Positions 1-10,395 are shown, numbered from the stretch's first letter. The stretch is DNA of 64,000 nt from Acanthosepion lycidas (GCA_963932145.1 OZ010605.1:30598313-30662312); one strand, 5' to 3'. The notes: a model not told the origin generated them from the letters alone. Made by a program: numbers and translations.

Positions 1-365
1 TGAATTAGAATGAGATGAAATGGATAAAAGAGTTTGAAGAGAACATTCAATGAGTGAGAGTGAGCTTTTTCGATGCGTGAAGACTGCTTGGGAAAGTCTG
101 TCATATACTTTTTTTTTTTTTTAAATTGTTGTAAAGAATTTGTAAAGGAGAAATTAAGACAGGTAGAGGTTTTATTGATGAAAACAAAATATTAATGCTG
201 TTGTATGATATTTTTTTTTATAGTTAAGTGCTTATTTTTTGTTAAAATAAAAGCAAAAACACTGCAGTTATTGACATTTTATCTATTACTTAAAATATAC
301 AAAAATATCTCATTTTAAGGTGTTTTTAAAATAAATTCAGGATGGCCCCAAACTTTTTACCTGTA

Positions 366-459
366 TAGATAGATAGATAGATAGATAGATAAGAGCAGAT
401 AGAAATAGATAGATAGATATGAACAGACCTAGATAGATAGATAGATAGATAGATAGATA
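366..459. repeat. (GATA)n microsatellite
   Basis: Tetranucleotide GATA/ATAG runs with two short interruptions. The minus-strand frame through it (YLSIYLS type) is only a translation of the microsatellite. Confidence 0.95.
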
Positions 460-461
460 TA

Positions 462-1004
462 AATAGGTATACATCAGTTATAGGCAATATTTTATGAAAA
501 GTGGGCTGCATGAGATCTAGCTCATCATAAGATGGGTTGCCCTATTATAATTCAAGGTAATTTTTGGTTGAAGGTACATCTGCCAAGAGGCTGTATGCAT
601 ATTTGATCTGATTTAGAAATCAGGCAAATCTGCTTTTCCTGCAAAGAATATATTTTTTCTATAATTAAAAAAAATTAAAATTTCAGTATATTATTATTAC
701 TGGTAACAGTGTGATTAACACACTGCAGGGAGTGGTTTCTTTCTAATTCATTCATTTGACTATCTAGAAATATTTTTTAAAAGATAAAATATATTTCTTC
801 TCCAGACATTTTATGATCATTTCCTGATTCTAAAGTAAAAAATATTTGCACATATGATCTTCCTTAGTGAAAATTATCAATGATTTAGAATAATGAAAAT
901 GTTACCTTCAATGAAATGTTAAAAATGTTAGAAATGGCTAGATAGAACCGCAAATCTCACAGATTTCTTCCTTGTGTTATTCTCTTTTGGCTTCTTAATT
1001 CTAA
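462..1004. other. AT-rich spacer, nothing recognised
   Basis: Unique-looking AT-rich sequence. I see no coding signature, no tandem structure and no similarity to other parts of the window. Confidence 0.5.
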
Positions 1005-1034
1005 GTAAAGTTTGATCTTCAAAAATTTAAATGC
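1005..1034 (+). repeat. LINE-A short fragment
   Basis: The stretch with AAAATTTAAATGCAATGTCA matches the last coding part of LINE-A seen at 36150 and 51665. It runs directly into the terminal arm of the inverted repeat that follows, so that repeat probably landed in an older LINE-A copy. Confidence 0.5.
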
Positions 1035-1990
1035 AATGTCAATTTCTGTCTATATCTCTGAGATGAGATATTATGATTACTTGCATTATTTTTATTATTC
1101 AGACTGTTATTCTCATTTCCATTTTTTTTTTTTTTTCTTAAGCATTTCACCCCAAGCAAGGCGAGATGCCACTAGCATGCAAGGGGTTACAGAGAGTTGG
1201 AGTAAGAGCAAATAGGAGTGATAGAGGAAAGGATGAAGAGAAGGTTAGAGGATAGATCAGGGCATCTGAAGACATTGATTGACATTACATTTTAATAGTT
1301 GCATATTCATGTTTCAGCTATTGTATTCTCCAGACTTCTTCAGGTGATTGAAATTTTGAGCTGGACTCTTTATTTTGTCCACCAGCGTAGATTGTTCTAG
1401 TTCCACGTGCCATGCCTCTTCCAGATGTCTCAGTTATTTCCCTTTAACTCAACTCTCAAAGTTTTGCTTCACCATTGCTGTAGCCTCGTACAGAACTCGC
1501 AACTCTTTGGGTCCAGTCACTGGATCTATCCGTCTTTATCCACTGGGCCATGTTTTCTTGTTTTAGTTTCAATACAGGGATGACTTTACAATGAATTTAC
1601 ATAGCAAACTGTTCCCTCATATTAGCTTTTATAAAATTGCACATTTCTTTTTAGATATTTGTTATCTAGAGTGCTCTGTCTAAAGTAACTCTCCAGTTTT
1701 GTGATGTTTGATTTCGGTGGCTTGGCTTCCTCCAGTATCTGTCTTACTTTCCCTCTTAGCTCATTTGCCTGAGCTTGAATAATGTTCAAGGATATTTTTC
1801 TTGATTTGGGCAATGATGTCCAAGTATGGTACAATCTACTCTGGTGGATGAAATAAAAGGTTCAGTTCAAAATTCCAATCTCCTGAAGAAAGCCGGAGTG
1901 TACAATGGCCGAAATATCGTGAAGATGAAGATGAGGATAACAGTTTGAATAATGTAAATAATGCAAACAATGTCAATTGTTATCTTCTAC
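1035..1990. repeat. Inverted SINE-like dimer, copy A
   Basis: The left arm (minus orientation) and right arm (from about 1842, plus) are inverted copies of one repeat also present at 15546-16045 and 27105-27778. On the minus strand the left unit has a tRNA-like A box (TGGCCCAGTGG, plus 1540-1550), a degenerate B box (about 1490-1500), then CTGAAGA (1337-1343) and GAAA (1312-1315). The right arm lacks the head but keeps CTGAAGA (1883-1889) and GAAA (1911-1914). A LINE-A 3' end interrupts the left arm at 1118-1305. The outer arm at 1035-1115 matches the reverse complement of 27700-27778. Confidence 0.65.
1118..1305 (-). mobile_element. LINE-A 3' end inserted in the dimer
   Basis: Reverse complement of the LINE-A 3' terminus, recognised by the block CACCCCAAGCAAGG and the following purine-rich stretch. 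Equivalent ends lie at 21950, 22110 and 57150 (minus) and 36700 and 51780 (plus). The T-run at its left end is not clearly a poly(A) tail of the element and may be target sequence. Confidence 0.75.
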
Positions 1991-2980
1991 CATCTTAATT
2001 CTTGTTCTTTTATTGTTCACTCCCCTTAATAGTGTATTTTTTTCTCAAATTCTCTAACACTAAATAATCCCTTCTGTCTTAGTGGCATTATTGCCTTTCT
2101 TGAAGTGCAATGATTAAAAAACTATCAAGAAACAATGCGTTTAATCATTGTTATGTATGTGGTTATAAATGAGAGAGTTTAAGAGACAAAGTAAGAATGA
2201 AATGAAACACACAACATTTTAAGAAATATCATTTAGATATACGGTTCGGAAAGTCAACAGGAATTACCCATAATTCGTATAGATAAATAACACATTAACC
2301 CATTCAGATTTAAAAGCAAAAGTAGAACATTGGTTGATTGTGAAGTTTTTTGTAGCCGAGTGCTCAGTGCGTGCTAGAACAGAGAACCCTTTCAGCAAAA
2401 GTTGGTGCAAGCTTGAATCATGCCAGAGGGTACATTTTCTTTATTAATTATTTGGGGACAGGCTGATAGATGAAATAAAATACTGTTTAAAATAAATAGA
2501 GTGTCAACTCAATTCTGGATATCTATTAAAGAGAAATGTTAGAAGTAATAAAAACACTTTGGATTAAAAATTAAAATCCATTAATTCTTTAGAAAGTACA
2601 GTATATATCTACAAAAACAAATTTGAACACAGTTCCACTTCTTGATATATATATATATATACAATTCATATAATATTAGTGGTAAATATACACATACATA
2701 TGCAAAATATATAAATATATATATACATACATGCATACACATATGTATTCCATTGGAATCGTAAATACGATCCGATTCATCAGACCTACAAATTCAAAAA
2801 GAAAACAGAAAAAACAACTCTGGAAATAAAAAATATAATTTAGAGAGAGTGTAAGTATGAGAGTGTGAGATGAATGTTAGAGCTAAAGAGAGGGATAACA
2901 GACGAGAGAAGGTGGGAGATTAAAACTTAACAGAGAGAAGTTTTAGAGAGGTGAGTTAAAGACGGTTTACGTAAGAGAAA
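1991..2980. other. AT-rich spacer with short TA tracts
   Basis: No gene signature. Small TA/CATA microsatellites lie at 2647-2662 and 2690-2745. A purine-rich GAGAGAG-type stretch lies at 2840-2960. Confidence 0.5.
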
Positions 2981-3019
2981 TATGAATGTTCTCGGATGTC
3001 TAATACATCAAAGATGTAA

Positions 3020-3790
3020 CCGGAAACATAATCCTTTAAGCCCAAGCAAGACAATAAAGTCACTAAGATGCAATGGTTACTGATTGCAAGATAGTATAAG
3101 AAAAACTCTATTAAGGTGAGAGAACAATAAAAGAACAGGAATTAACATGACAGAAGATAATGATTTACATTGTATTTAAATTTTTGATGATCAAAGTTGA
3201 CCAGAAAACAAGAAACTGGAAGAGAGTTCCACAAGCAAGAAGTGTGATAGAAGAAACTGTTAGCATAGAATTTACAGTGACTTCTGCCCATTTTGACTGT
3301 AAACTAATGAAACCTGACCACCAGACAAGTACTGCACTTAAATTCTTAAAGTCTCGGTAACATAGCAGAAATTTCATCAGAACAGTTACCCTGAAAGTCT
3401 TTATAGAAAAGGCACAGTGAAGCTATGTTACAGTGGTGGGAAAATGACTGAAGCTGAGATGCCATGTCAGGACCAGTAACATTGCAGATTCTTCTTTGGA
3501 GTTTTATCAGTGATCTCTAAATATATAGCAGGAACACCAGACTATATGTGGCAAAAATATTCAAAGCATAGATGAAGGTTAGTCTTGTAAATAAGTAAGA
3601 TAGATTCAGATGAAAAAAATCTGTCAAGTTGACATAGTGCAGCAACTTTCCAGCAGCAGCAGACCCTAGCAATTGATTCAATATAAACTTTCCATTTCAT
3701 GTCAGTCGAAAACGTTAGTCCAAGAAGGAACAATGAGTCACTCTCCTGTATATACATTGGCTCTTATTAAGTCAGAGTGCTGGCAGACAC
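3020..3790 (-). pseudogene. LINE-A (jockey/CR1-like) RT C-terminus and 3' end
   Basis: Minus-strand remnant of a non-LTR retrotransposon. The frame at 3542-3757 reads SDSLFLLGLTFSTDMKW, then YIESIARV, and ends ..YKTNLHLCFEYFCHI. This is the region after the RT palm, normally LLGLTFS...ILYLYKSTIRPCMEYC in this family. Downstream on the minus strand follow the C-terminal coding part and the CCAAGC-type 3' end near 3040. Frameshifts and stops make it non-functional. The family is the most numerous LINE in the window. The plus-strand frame at 3160-3360 is its shadow. Confidence 0.8.
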
Positions 3791-4500
3791 TAATTTAAGC
3801 CTTTTATTATGAAGCATCAGCTAGAGTAACACCAAATAAATATAATTGATGTTGCTTATAACAAAATGTTTTATAAAAAAAAACGAAATATATTCAATTA
3901 AATATAAATTCATGTTAACCTAATGCACTCAGTAACACACTTAAGTTTCTTGTCTCACTTTAGATTTGTGTAAGTTTTAATGTAGATATTTTCATGATTC
4001 AATAAAAGAAACTACAAATAGTCGTTCATCATGATAACATAGTTTTCGAAATTTGTTTCTGTCTCGACTGCAAGCAAAGATGTCTACAAGACAATTATTT
4101 GGTAGCAGAACAAAACCAGATTGCTAAAAATTCAATCATTAACACTTATTGATTTTTTTTTTCCCTGGGAAAAATTACTGAGAATGGAAATCAATAAAAA
4201 ATCAAATCAAATCAATTTTTGAATCAGTTCATTATTGCTTTTTTTTCTTTGTTGTGTTTTTAAAAATAGTTTTTTTATGTTGTACGGGGATGTTTTCTTC
4301 TCAGTAATATTCGCGCATTTTTTTTTTTTTGTTTTGTTTTTTCTTTAAGATACCATTACTAATGTCTTATTTATGCGAATTTGAATAACAACAATACACA
4401 TTTCCAAGACACATATGTCAGTTAATTATGGCGAGATAGTGTCTGCATTGAGATCGATTTGCTATTAGATGCGTACACAGATGAGCTAATTGTTCACAAG
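3790..4500. other. AT-rich spacer
   Basis: No coding signature or repeat family recognised. T-rich runs at 4150-4165 and 4318-4332. Confidence 0.5.
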
Positions 4501-4516
4501 CCAAATTTTAAACACA

Positions 4517-4673
4517 TCCACACATATACACACACACACACATAAATGCAAACACAGATATACATATGCACATACATCTATATCAGTGATACAAAATGTG
4601 TATGCATAAATGCTTGTATGGTGGAGATACACACACACACACACACACGCATATATATATATATATATATATG

Positions 4674-4713
<40 letters not shown>

Positions 4714-4761
4714 ACTGTAAAATTCTCAACCATAGAAATGTTACATAAAATTTGTGATGAT

Positions 4762-4813
<52 letters not shown>

Positions 4814-4819
4814 ATATGC

Positions 4820-4878
<59 letters not shown>
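4517..4878. repeat. CA/TA microsatellite cluster
   Basis: (CA)n at 4628-4648, (TA)n with GTAT at 4650-4704, and long (TA)n at 4764-4808 and 4825-4878, separated by short unique pieces. Confidence 0.95.
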
Positions 4879-4880
<2 letters not shown>

Positions 4881-5007
4881 AATCTAAATGAAATAATAAG
4901 GAATAATGAGGAATCTAAATGAAATAATAATAAAAAAAACGAAAGAATATTAATCTACAACCCAGTGTGTCTGAAGATTTTAATTTTTAATACTTTTTTA
5001 TTATTCA

Positions 5008-5010
<3 letters not shown>
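4879..5010 (+). mobile_element. PLE 3'-terminal fragment
   Basis: From 4908 it matches, in opposite orientation, the segment at 59565-59661 downstream of the hammerhead-like motif of the 59-61 kb PLE. Shared features are GGAATCTAAATG, an A-run, CGAAAGAATATTAATC and ACCCAGTGTGTCTGAAG. A second partial start (4879-4900) precedes it. Both ends abut TA tracts. Confidence 0.7.
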
Positions 5011-5060
<50 letters not shown>

Positions 5061-5070
5061 CATATATATA
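5010..5070. repeat. (TA)n / (TATG)n microsatellite
   Basis: (TA)n followed by six TATG units. Confidence 0.95.
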
Positions 5071-5308
5071 TCCAAGCATGTTTGGTTAAATAATTTAGAT
5101 GTATTATGCGTATTTATTTTAGTTTTAGTCCCTTCAATTTCCCAAATTAATTTCTCAGTGTTTGTAGAACATTGATTAAATCAAGTAATGTTCTTTTAAA
5201 TAATTTTTATATTCCCTGAGTACTTTCACTTCCACCTGAGACCATCTTCAGATGGTTAAAATATCTAAATGAAATATTTAAATAAAAATGCTTGACGGGA
5301 AATATGCT

Positions 5309-5311
<3 letters not shown>

Positions 5312-5381
<70 letters not shown>

Positions 5382-5390
5382 TATATATAG
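5312..5390. repeat. (TA)n microsatellite
   Basis: About 33 uninterrupted TA units, then an imperfect end. Confidence 0.95.
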
Positions 5391-5535
5391 GAATTTTTAG
5401 AATAAAAAATCTACATACATGCACAAATACTTGCACGTATGTTTAAATATATTTCTTCCTTATGTGTTAAAAAGACAGTACTCAGTGTTATGAAACAGAG
5501 CTATAAGTATATAATAGTGAATATACTTAATATCC

Positions 5536-5586
5536 ATTGTTGATTTTTCCTTAATCAGACATTGTTGATTTTTCCTTAATCAGACA
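5536..5586. repeat. 24-25 bp tandem duplication
   Basis: CATTGTTGATTTTTCC..AATCAGA occurs twice in direct succession. Confidence 0.9.
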
Positions 5587-5814
5587 TGTATCTTCCCTAA
5601 TATATATATTGACAAGATACTTTTGCTGAGATTTTAATTACGTTTTTCTTGTATACATATAAGCACCTTCTTTATTGGACGGAATGGATGTAAAAATTGT
5701 GAAATTTTTGGTGATTCTGAGCACTTTCAACTAAACTTCATAGTTGGTCATTTTTGTAGTTGATATTATTGAGTATTCGCTTTTTCTCCACCTGCAAAAT
5801 ATTCACTGATGATA

Positions 5815-6110
5815 AAAATATAATACCCTCATTCACATGTAAAAGAAGGCTAAACATAATGGAAGCATTATTAATGCTGAGTCTATTGGAAAATAAAACA
5901 TTCCTATAACTCTAGATACATACACAAAACAATCCATACATTCAATTAAATATTAAAATAAAATCCTCCCTGATAATGGCTAAATGTATAGCCAAACGAG
6001 CTCAGACATAAAGAACATTCAGCCAATTTCTACATCATTTATATCCAGAAAAGAAGAAAATTATAAAAACACAAGAAAAATGAAATAAAAATTTTGTCTG
6101 GCGTTTTTAA
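5815..6110 (+). pseudogene. PLE C-terminal (GIY-YIG) tail fragment
   Basis: Closely resembles 9620-9930 of the PLE at 8.7-9.9 kb: ACCCTCATTCACAT, then AATGGAAGC, then CTGATAATGGCTAAA and CCAGAAAAGAA. It covers the end of the endonuclease domain and the 3' flank only. There are several stops and no upstream RT part. Confidence 0.65.
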
Positions 6111-6116
6111 TGAAAC

Positions 6117-6187
6117 TTATAAACAGAGCATTTACGTAAATATTTGTATCTATAAAAAGAATGTATAAACATAAAAAATGTCTTAAA
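6117..6187 (+). repeat. Direct repeat, left copy (about 70 bp)
   Basis: AAACAGAGCATTTAC..AAATATTTGTATCTA..AAAGAATGTATAAAC matches 6480-6547 almost exactly. The two copies bracket a 290-bp segment with a tRNA-like sequence. Confidence 0.85.
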
Positions 6188-6329
6188 ATAATTGTCGGAC
6201 TTTGTCCGTTTCATAATGTGTGACGTTATTTGTTTACATTTGATACGCCATGAGCAGATATGAATGTACGTGAGAGATTCATAAAAGATTGAAGTTCAAA
6301 TACAGTAAATTCGACCTTGCTCACTGAAT

Positions 6330-6415
6330 GCTCCTCTGTGGCCAAATCGGTTAAAGGCACATCAAGCTAAATGACGGTTCTGTATAGGATACAGGTTTGA
6401 ATCCTGTTGGAGGAC
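6330..6415 (+). pseudogene. tRNA-Leu-like pseudogene or SINE head
   Basis: The sequence folds as a tRNA. The acceptor is TCCTCTG/TGGAGGA (7 pairs, two G-U). The D arm is GCC..GGC with the A box TGGCCAAATCGG. The variable region is long (about 14 nt). The T arm is ACAGG-TTTGAAT-CCTGT and fits the B box. The long variable arm and the GGCC..GGTTAA D arm point to a leucine-type origin. The anticodon position reads CTA, with G instead of U at position 33 and a mismatch in the stem, so it is probably not a working tRNA. Confidence 0.55.
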
Positions 6416-6479
6416 AAATATTTTCTGTGAAAATTTCTCGGACAGTCAGGCCGGTAAATGTTGTTTAATACTGTTCATT

Positions 6480-6547
6480 ATAAACAGAGCATTTACTTAA
6501 ATATTTGTATCTACAAAAAGAATGTATAAACATAAAAATGTCTTAAA
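6480..6547 (+). repeat. Direct repeat, right copy
   Basis: Partner of 6117-6187. It leads directly into the hairpin repeat that follows. Confidence 0.85.
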
Positions 6548-6556
6548 TATATATAT

Positions 6557-6915
6557 TTATATTAATTATTATTATTTAAATATATGTATTCATCGCAACA
6601 CAGAAATTACCATTTTTCTGAAATAAAAACTAAACTTCAAATTAAAGTTTTTGTTCCATTCTCAAACGATGTTGAATAACTTTCGCAACTTACATAACTT
6701 TCATTTTTTTTCAAAAGTTATTCATTTCATTTTTTTTAAAGTTATACAACCTCGCTTGAGAATGGAACAAAAACTTTAATTTTAGGTTTAATTTAGAGTT
6801 TAAGTTTTAGTTCCGAAACATGGTAATTTCTGTGTCACGATTAATACATATTTTTAAATAATAATATTATATTATACTCTACTGTGTATCGAGCACTGCT
6901 TTTAAAAATAAATGC
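6557..6915. repeat. Hairpin repeat H1 with shared tail
   Basis: Imperfect inverted arms: about 6565-6690 (TCATCGCAACACAGAAATTACC, read as CATCG..CACAGAAATTACC) and 6745-6865 (GGTAATTTCTGTGTCACG). After the right arm comes the tail CTCTACTGTGTATCGAGCAC, also seen after hairpin H4 at 61588. Confidence 0.75.
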
Positions 6916-7084
6916 TAAAGAACTGTGGATTATAAATCTGACTGTTCTTTCTTTTTTTATTTTGATATATATATATATATGTGTTTGTGTGTGTGTGTAT
7001 TTGTTTTGTAGATATGGCATGCCTATCTTTCTTCCAGTAAAATGTATGTGTACTGAGATGTCAGTTTCTTTCCGTTAAATTTTA

Positions 7085-7870
7085 TTCATCTCCAAAAATA
7101 AGATGTCTTGGAGAGAACCACCATTATATAATAGATAGATATATTTTCCACAACTCTCTTCCAAATAACTTCCATCCAATCAAAAAGTATTTCCTTTGAA
7201 CTGAAAATTAAAGTTTCATCTGACAAGGTTAGAGAATCTTTTCCTCTCATCGTGTCTCAAATGGCTAGATTGATATCATTTTTGGATCGTTTCACTCGGC
7301 AGCATTTGATGTGTCCTCTATGCAAAAGGCTCCCTTCATCTTTGACCATAGCAAATAGTGAACCCTTGCCACTAATTCATTTGTCACCATCAAACGTCAA
7401 TACTATCTCATGATTTATGTTTAGAAGATGATTCCCGGGTACTGTCTGCCAAAATGGCTTCCCAGTCACTTGAATTTCTGGTATTTGATTGTTTTTTAAT
7501 CTTTGCCTTGAAGACCCCCTTGCTTTCCGTGTGTGCCAAGTGCCTCATGCAGAGCTACCTGCTAGGTGGGGCTCTACATCAGCATTTGATGTCTTGCCAG
7601 AGACATCTAGTGACATATTACGGGTTGAAGAAAAGTTGTCCGTTGAAGTGAGGGTGAGAGAGTGGGCAACAACCCAGTCTGGCAGAAAGGCAAAAGCAGA
7701 AGTGAAAGCATCACCCAAGGATAAAAAATGGTTGGTGCCAAGATCTTTATCATTCGAAGAATGAATCAGACACAAATGGCGTTTTTGGCTGAACTGACCA
7801 ACTGTCCACAAACCAAATGTTTGGCCACTCTCAATATCATTCGAAAACACAGGTTTTATATTGTCTAGAC
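7085..7870. other. Unassigned, GC-richer stretch
   Basis: Less AT-rich than its surroundings and free of the repeats seen elsewhere. Overlapping frames run at 7454-7651 and 7489-7764 (plus) and 7545-7850 (minus). In the first, CAKC is followed about 14 residues later by HQHLMSCQRHL, a spacing that loosely recalls a BED-type zinc finger. That similarity is weak and I assign no function. It could be an old transposase fragment or a lone exon. Confidence 0.3.
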
Positions 7871-7989
7871 TGACTGCAAACTAAAAGGTGTTTTTTTGGT
7901 TTGTTTTATTTTATTTTATTTTTTTTTTGGTTGTTTTATTGGAAAGAAAACTTTTGTTTTAACAAGTAAGACTGTATATCCTGTTAAAA

Positions 7990-8001
7990 AAACAAGAGCA
8001 T

Positions 8002-8050
<49 letters not shown>
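7990..8050. repeat. (CA)n-(TA)n microsatellite
   Basis: CACACA run followed by about 16 TA units. Confidence 0.95.
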
Positions 8051-8052
<2 letters not shown>

Positions 8053-8400
8053 GGGTGCATCAAAAATATTTTTACAAAATTTGGGGGTAGGTTCCTGACA
8101 CCAAAACCGGGCAAAATGTCTGTCTGTATAAAGATATGTCCAAAAGCACATGTAGAATATGTTATTCACGGTCAGGTATACGAACAGATCTCGGATTTCC
8201 TCGATCCATAGTTTGTGCTGCTACGGATTCTGTCTCAAGAATGCAACGATAAACAGCAACAATGCTTGGATGACTTGGCTGCCTTCAGTCTGGAAACACA
8301 ATCTGATACAGCTGTGCAACCTCATATACATTATGATTTGCTCAGCCGTATGTAAAAATAATATATACCTGCTCACAATATGAATATTCTATCATTGTTA
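8051..8400 (+). other. Unidentified degenerate coding-like segment
   Basis: A plus-strand frame at about 8130-8345 reads GQVYEQISDFLD (one stop), then LLRILSQECND and DDLAAFSLETQSD. The composition is protein-like and it is interrupted by stops. I do not recognise the family. It begins just after the TA tract with GGGTGCATCAAAAATATTT, which could be an element end. Confidence 0.3.
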
Positions 8401-8818
8401 AACAGAAGAATTCTCAGTTTACTCACTACTACACATGTTAAACTTTGAAGAGAGACTAGCCACAGATGTACATGAATGACAAATGTAACCTAGTCTATAC
8501 GGTAACATGGCATTATATACTGAAAACTTTCTTTAAACTTAAAAAACAAACATACATACATGTGTTTATATGGTCTATTGTCATTTTTTTGGTATGAGAA
8601 CCCCCCCCTCAAAAAAAAAAAAAATTAAGAGTTTTTGATAGAGGTCTGTAAACCCAAAATATATGCCTGCTATAGATGATATTTTTATTTTAGTGAATAA
8701 CACAAAAGAAATAAATACTCAAAAGACCACATTTGAAAAACTCTGTCCTTAACTTTACTTATGAATATAGTCAAAAAAATAAATTCCCGTTCTTAGACAT
8801 TCTCGAAAAGTACAGTAC

Positions 8819-8892
8819 CAACACTTTTACCGACACTTTTACCGACACTTTTACCAACACTTTTACTGACAGTTTTACCGACACTTTTACCA
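8819..8892 (+). repeat. 12-bp tandem repeat inside the PLE frame
   Basis: Six to seven copies of ACTTTTACCGAC (some ACC/ACT variants) encode repeated TFTD and TFTN. The period of 12 keeps the frame. Confidence 0.9.
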
Positions 8893-9287
8893 TCTCATTG
8901 TATAAAAAAAAAACACTAGAAGAAACTCTTGCCACTTTAACTTTAAGAGTGAATGCCCACTCAGATACAAAACAGCAGGGATAAAAAAACTTCCTAAAAA
9001 GAGCACATCAGAATTCATCCTCTCACCTAGACTTCCTTAAAGAACTCAGCAATGCCAAACAGACATTAGTTAACAATGGCTTCCCTAATGATCTTATAGA
9101 GCACCAAATTAGACTATTTCTTCTCAAAGTAAATAACAATGATAGTGAACCCACTGTCAAAAATAACAAACATTTTCTACAAAATCCAAATGCACATCAA
9201 CTACAAACAAGATGAATCTTCACTTAAAGATATTATAAAAAATACACTACCCCAATTAACCTGAACAAAATATCAAATTATCTATTA

Positions 9288-9367
9288 TTAGGTTGGTGCA
9301 AAAATAATGTCGTTTTCTCACATATGTTACTATGTGAGAAAACGACATTATTTTTGCACCAACCTAA
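9288..9367. mobile_element. Mariner MITE, 80-bp type
   Basis: A perfect-looking palindrome from TTAGGTTGGTGCAAAAATAA to its complement, with TA on both sides. Ends and length resemble the MADE1/Hsmar1 group of mariner MITEs. The centre carries TCTCACATATG..CTATGTGAGA. It sits inside PLE copy 1, so it is younger than that insertion. Confidence 0.9.
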
Positions 9368-9969
9368 TATAAAGAATTTATAGCATCTAAACTTATCCTC
9401 AAAAATAACAGCACACAGGCAAAATCAAAAATGCCCCTTAAGGAACTGTGTTGCTGATCAAACAAAATTCATAAATAATTACATTGGTCACGCTACAACA
9501 TGCCTATCCAGACACCTTACATTACACCTATCCAACCACTGTTCTATTAGAACCCATTTAAACATACACATAAACTTACCAGACTCCATCCAAAATATAC
9601 TAGTAGAAAACACAAATATAATAACCTCATTCACATTTAAAATAAGATTAAAAATAATGGAAGCCTTAATAATAAAAAAGAAAAAGCCAACACTCAGTAA
9701 TATTAACATTGCCACAATTTACTAACATTGTTCTGAAAATAAAACATCCCTATGACTCTAGAAATATACACACAACTCATACATCCAGTTAAAAGCAAAA
9801 ATAAAATCATCCTTGATAATGGCTAAAAGTATAGCTGAAAGTGCTAAGTATTACAGAAGATTTGAACAGTTTCTAGACACTCTGTGTCCAGAAAAGAAAA
9901 CATTTGTTCGAACACAAGAAAAATTAAATAAAAACCCTAATTGCAGTACCTTGTTCGTTTTCTTTAAGG

Positions 9970-9970
9970 A

Positions 9971-10028
<58 letters not shown>
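9970..10028. repeat. (TA)n microsatellite
   Basis: About 25 TA units at the 3' end of PLE copy 1. Confidence 0.95.
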
Positions 10029-10040
10029 CTTTTTTTTACA

Positions 10041-10290
10041 ATTCTAATTAAGATACCTTTAGTGAATGACCATTTTTACCTACAAATTTTAATTTTAAAA
10101 TTTGCAGGAGTTTATATCAAGACAAAGTGATACCATAAACAGTTTGAAAAATCCTGTAAATTTTAAAATAAAAATTTGTAAGTGAAAATGGTCATTTACT
10201 AAAGGTATCTTATTTCCAATTCTAAAGAAAATTTGCTCTGTTTAATCAAAATAAACATTGAGCGCTCTTTTATGAGTCAGTTTTAACATA
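10041..10290. repeat. Hairpin repeat H2 with shared tail
   Basis: The arms AAGATACCTTTAGTGAATGACCA and TGGTCATTTACTAAAGGTATCTT (each shown here in 23 positions as 10049-10071 and 10189-10211) flank a 115-bp centre. The tail TGCTCTGTTTAATC..AACATTGAGCGCTC (10230-10267) is shared with H3 at 13140. Confidence 0.8.
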
Positions 10291-10349
10291 TTTCAAATTC
10301 TATGTTGTGTTAATAGGACTAGCCTGGATTATACCAACCAATTACTACC

Positions 10350-10352
<3 letters not shown>

Positions 10353-10395
<43 letters not shown>

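Larger units (their letters stand above)
8720..9960 (+). pseudogene. Penelope-like element copy 1: RT end, linker, GIY-YIG
   Basis: The frame from 8733 reads LNFTYEYSQKNKFPFLDIL, the conserved block just after the RT catalytic motif in PLEs. It is followed by a 12-bp tandem expansion and SLYKKKT. Degraded linker follows to 9250. A 80-bp MITE interrupts it at 9288-9367. After that comes the endonuclease part with YIGHATTCLSRHLTLHLS-like codons around 9483-9535, the second half of a GIY-YIG motif. Stops and frameshifts are frequent. PLEs encode an RT related to telomerase and usually a C-terminal GIY-YIG nuclease; this copy is dead and 5'-truncated. Confidence 0.75.

Noticed and set aside
5238-5285. 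Hairpin CCTGAGACCATCTTCAGATGG as another hammerhead
   Set aside because: One base of the CUGANGA box is missing and there is no GAAA after the helix; probably a plain hairpin.
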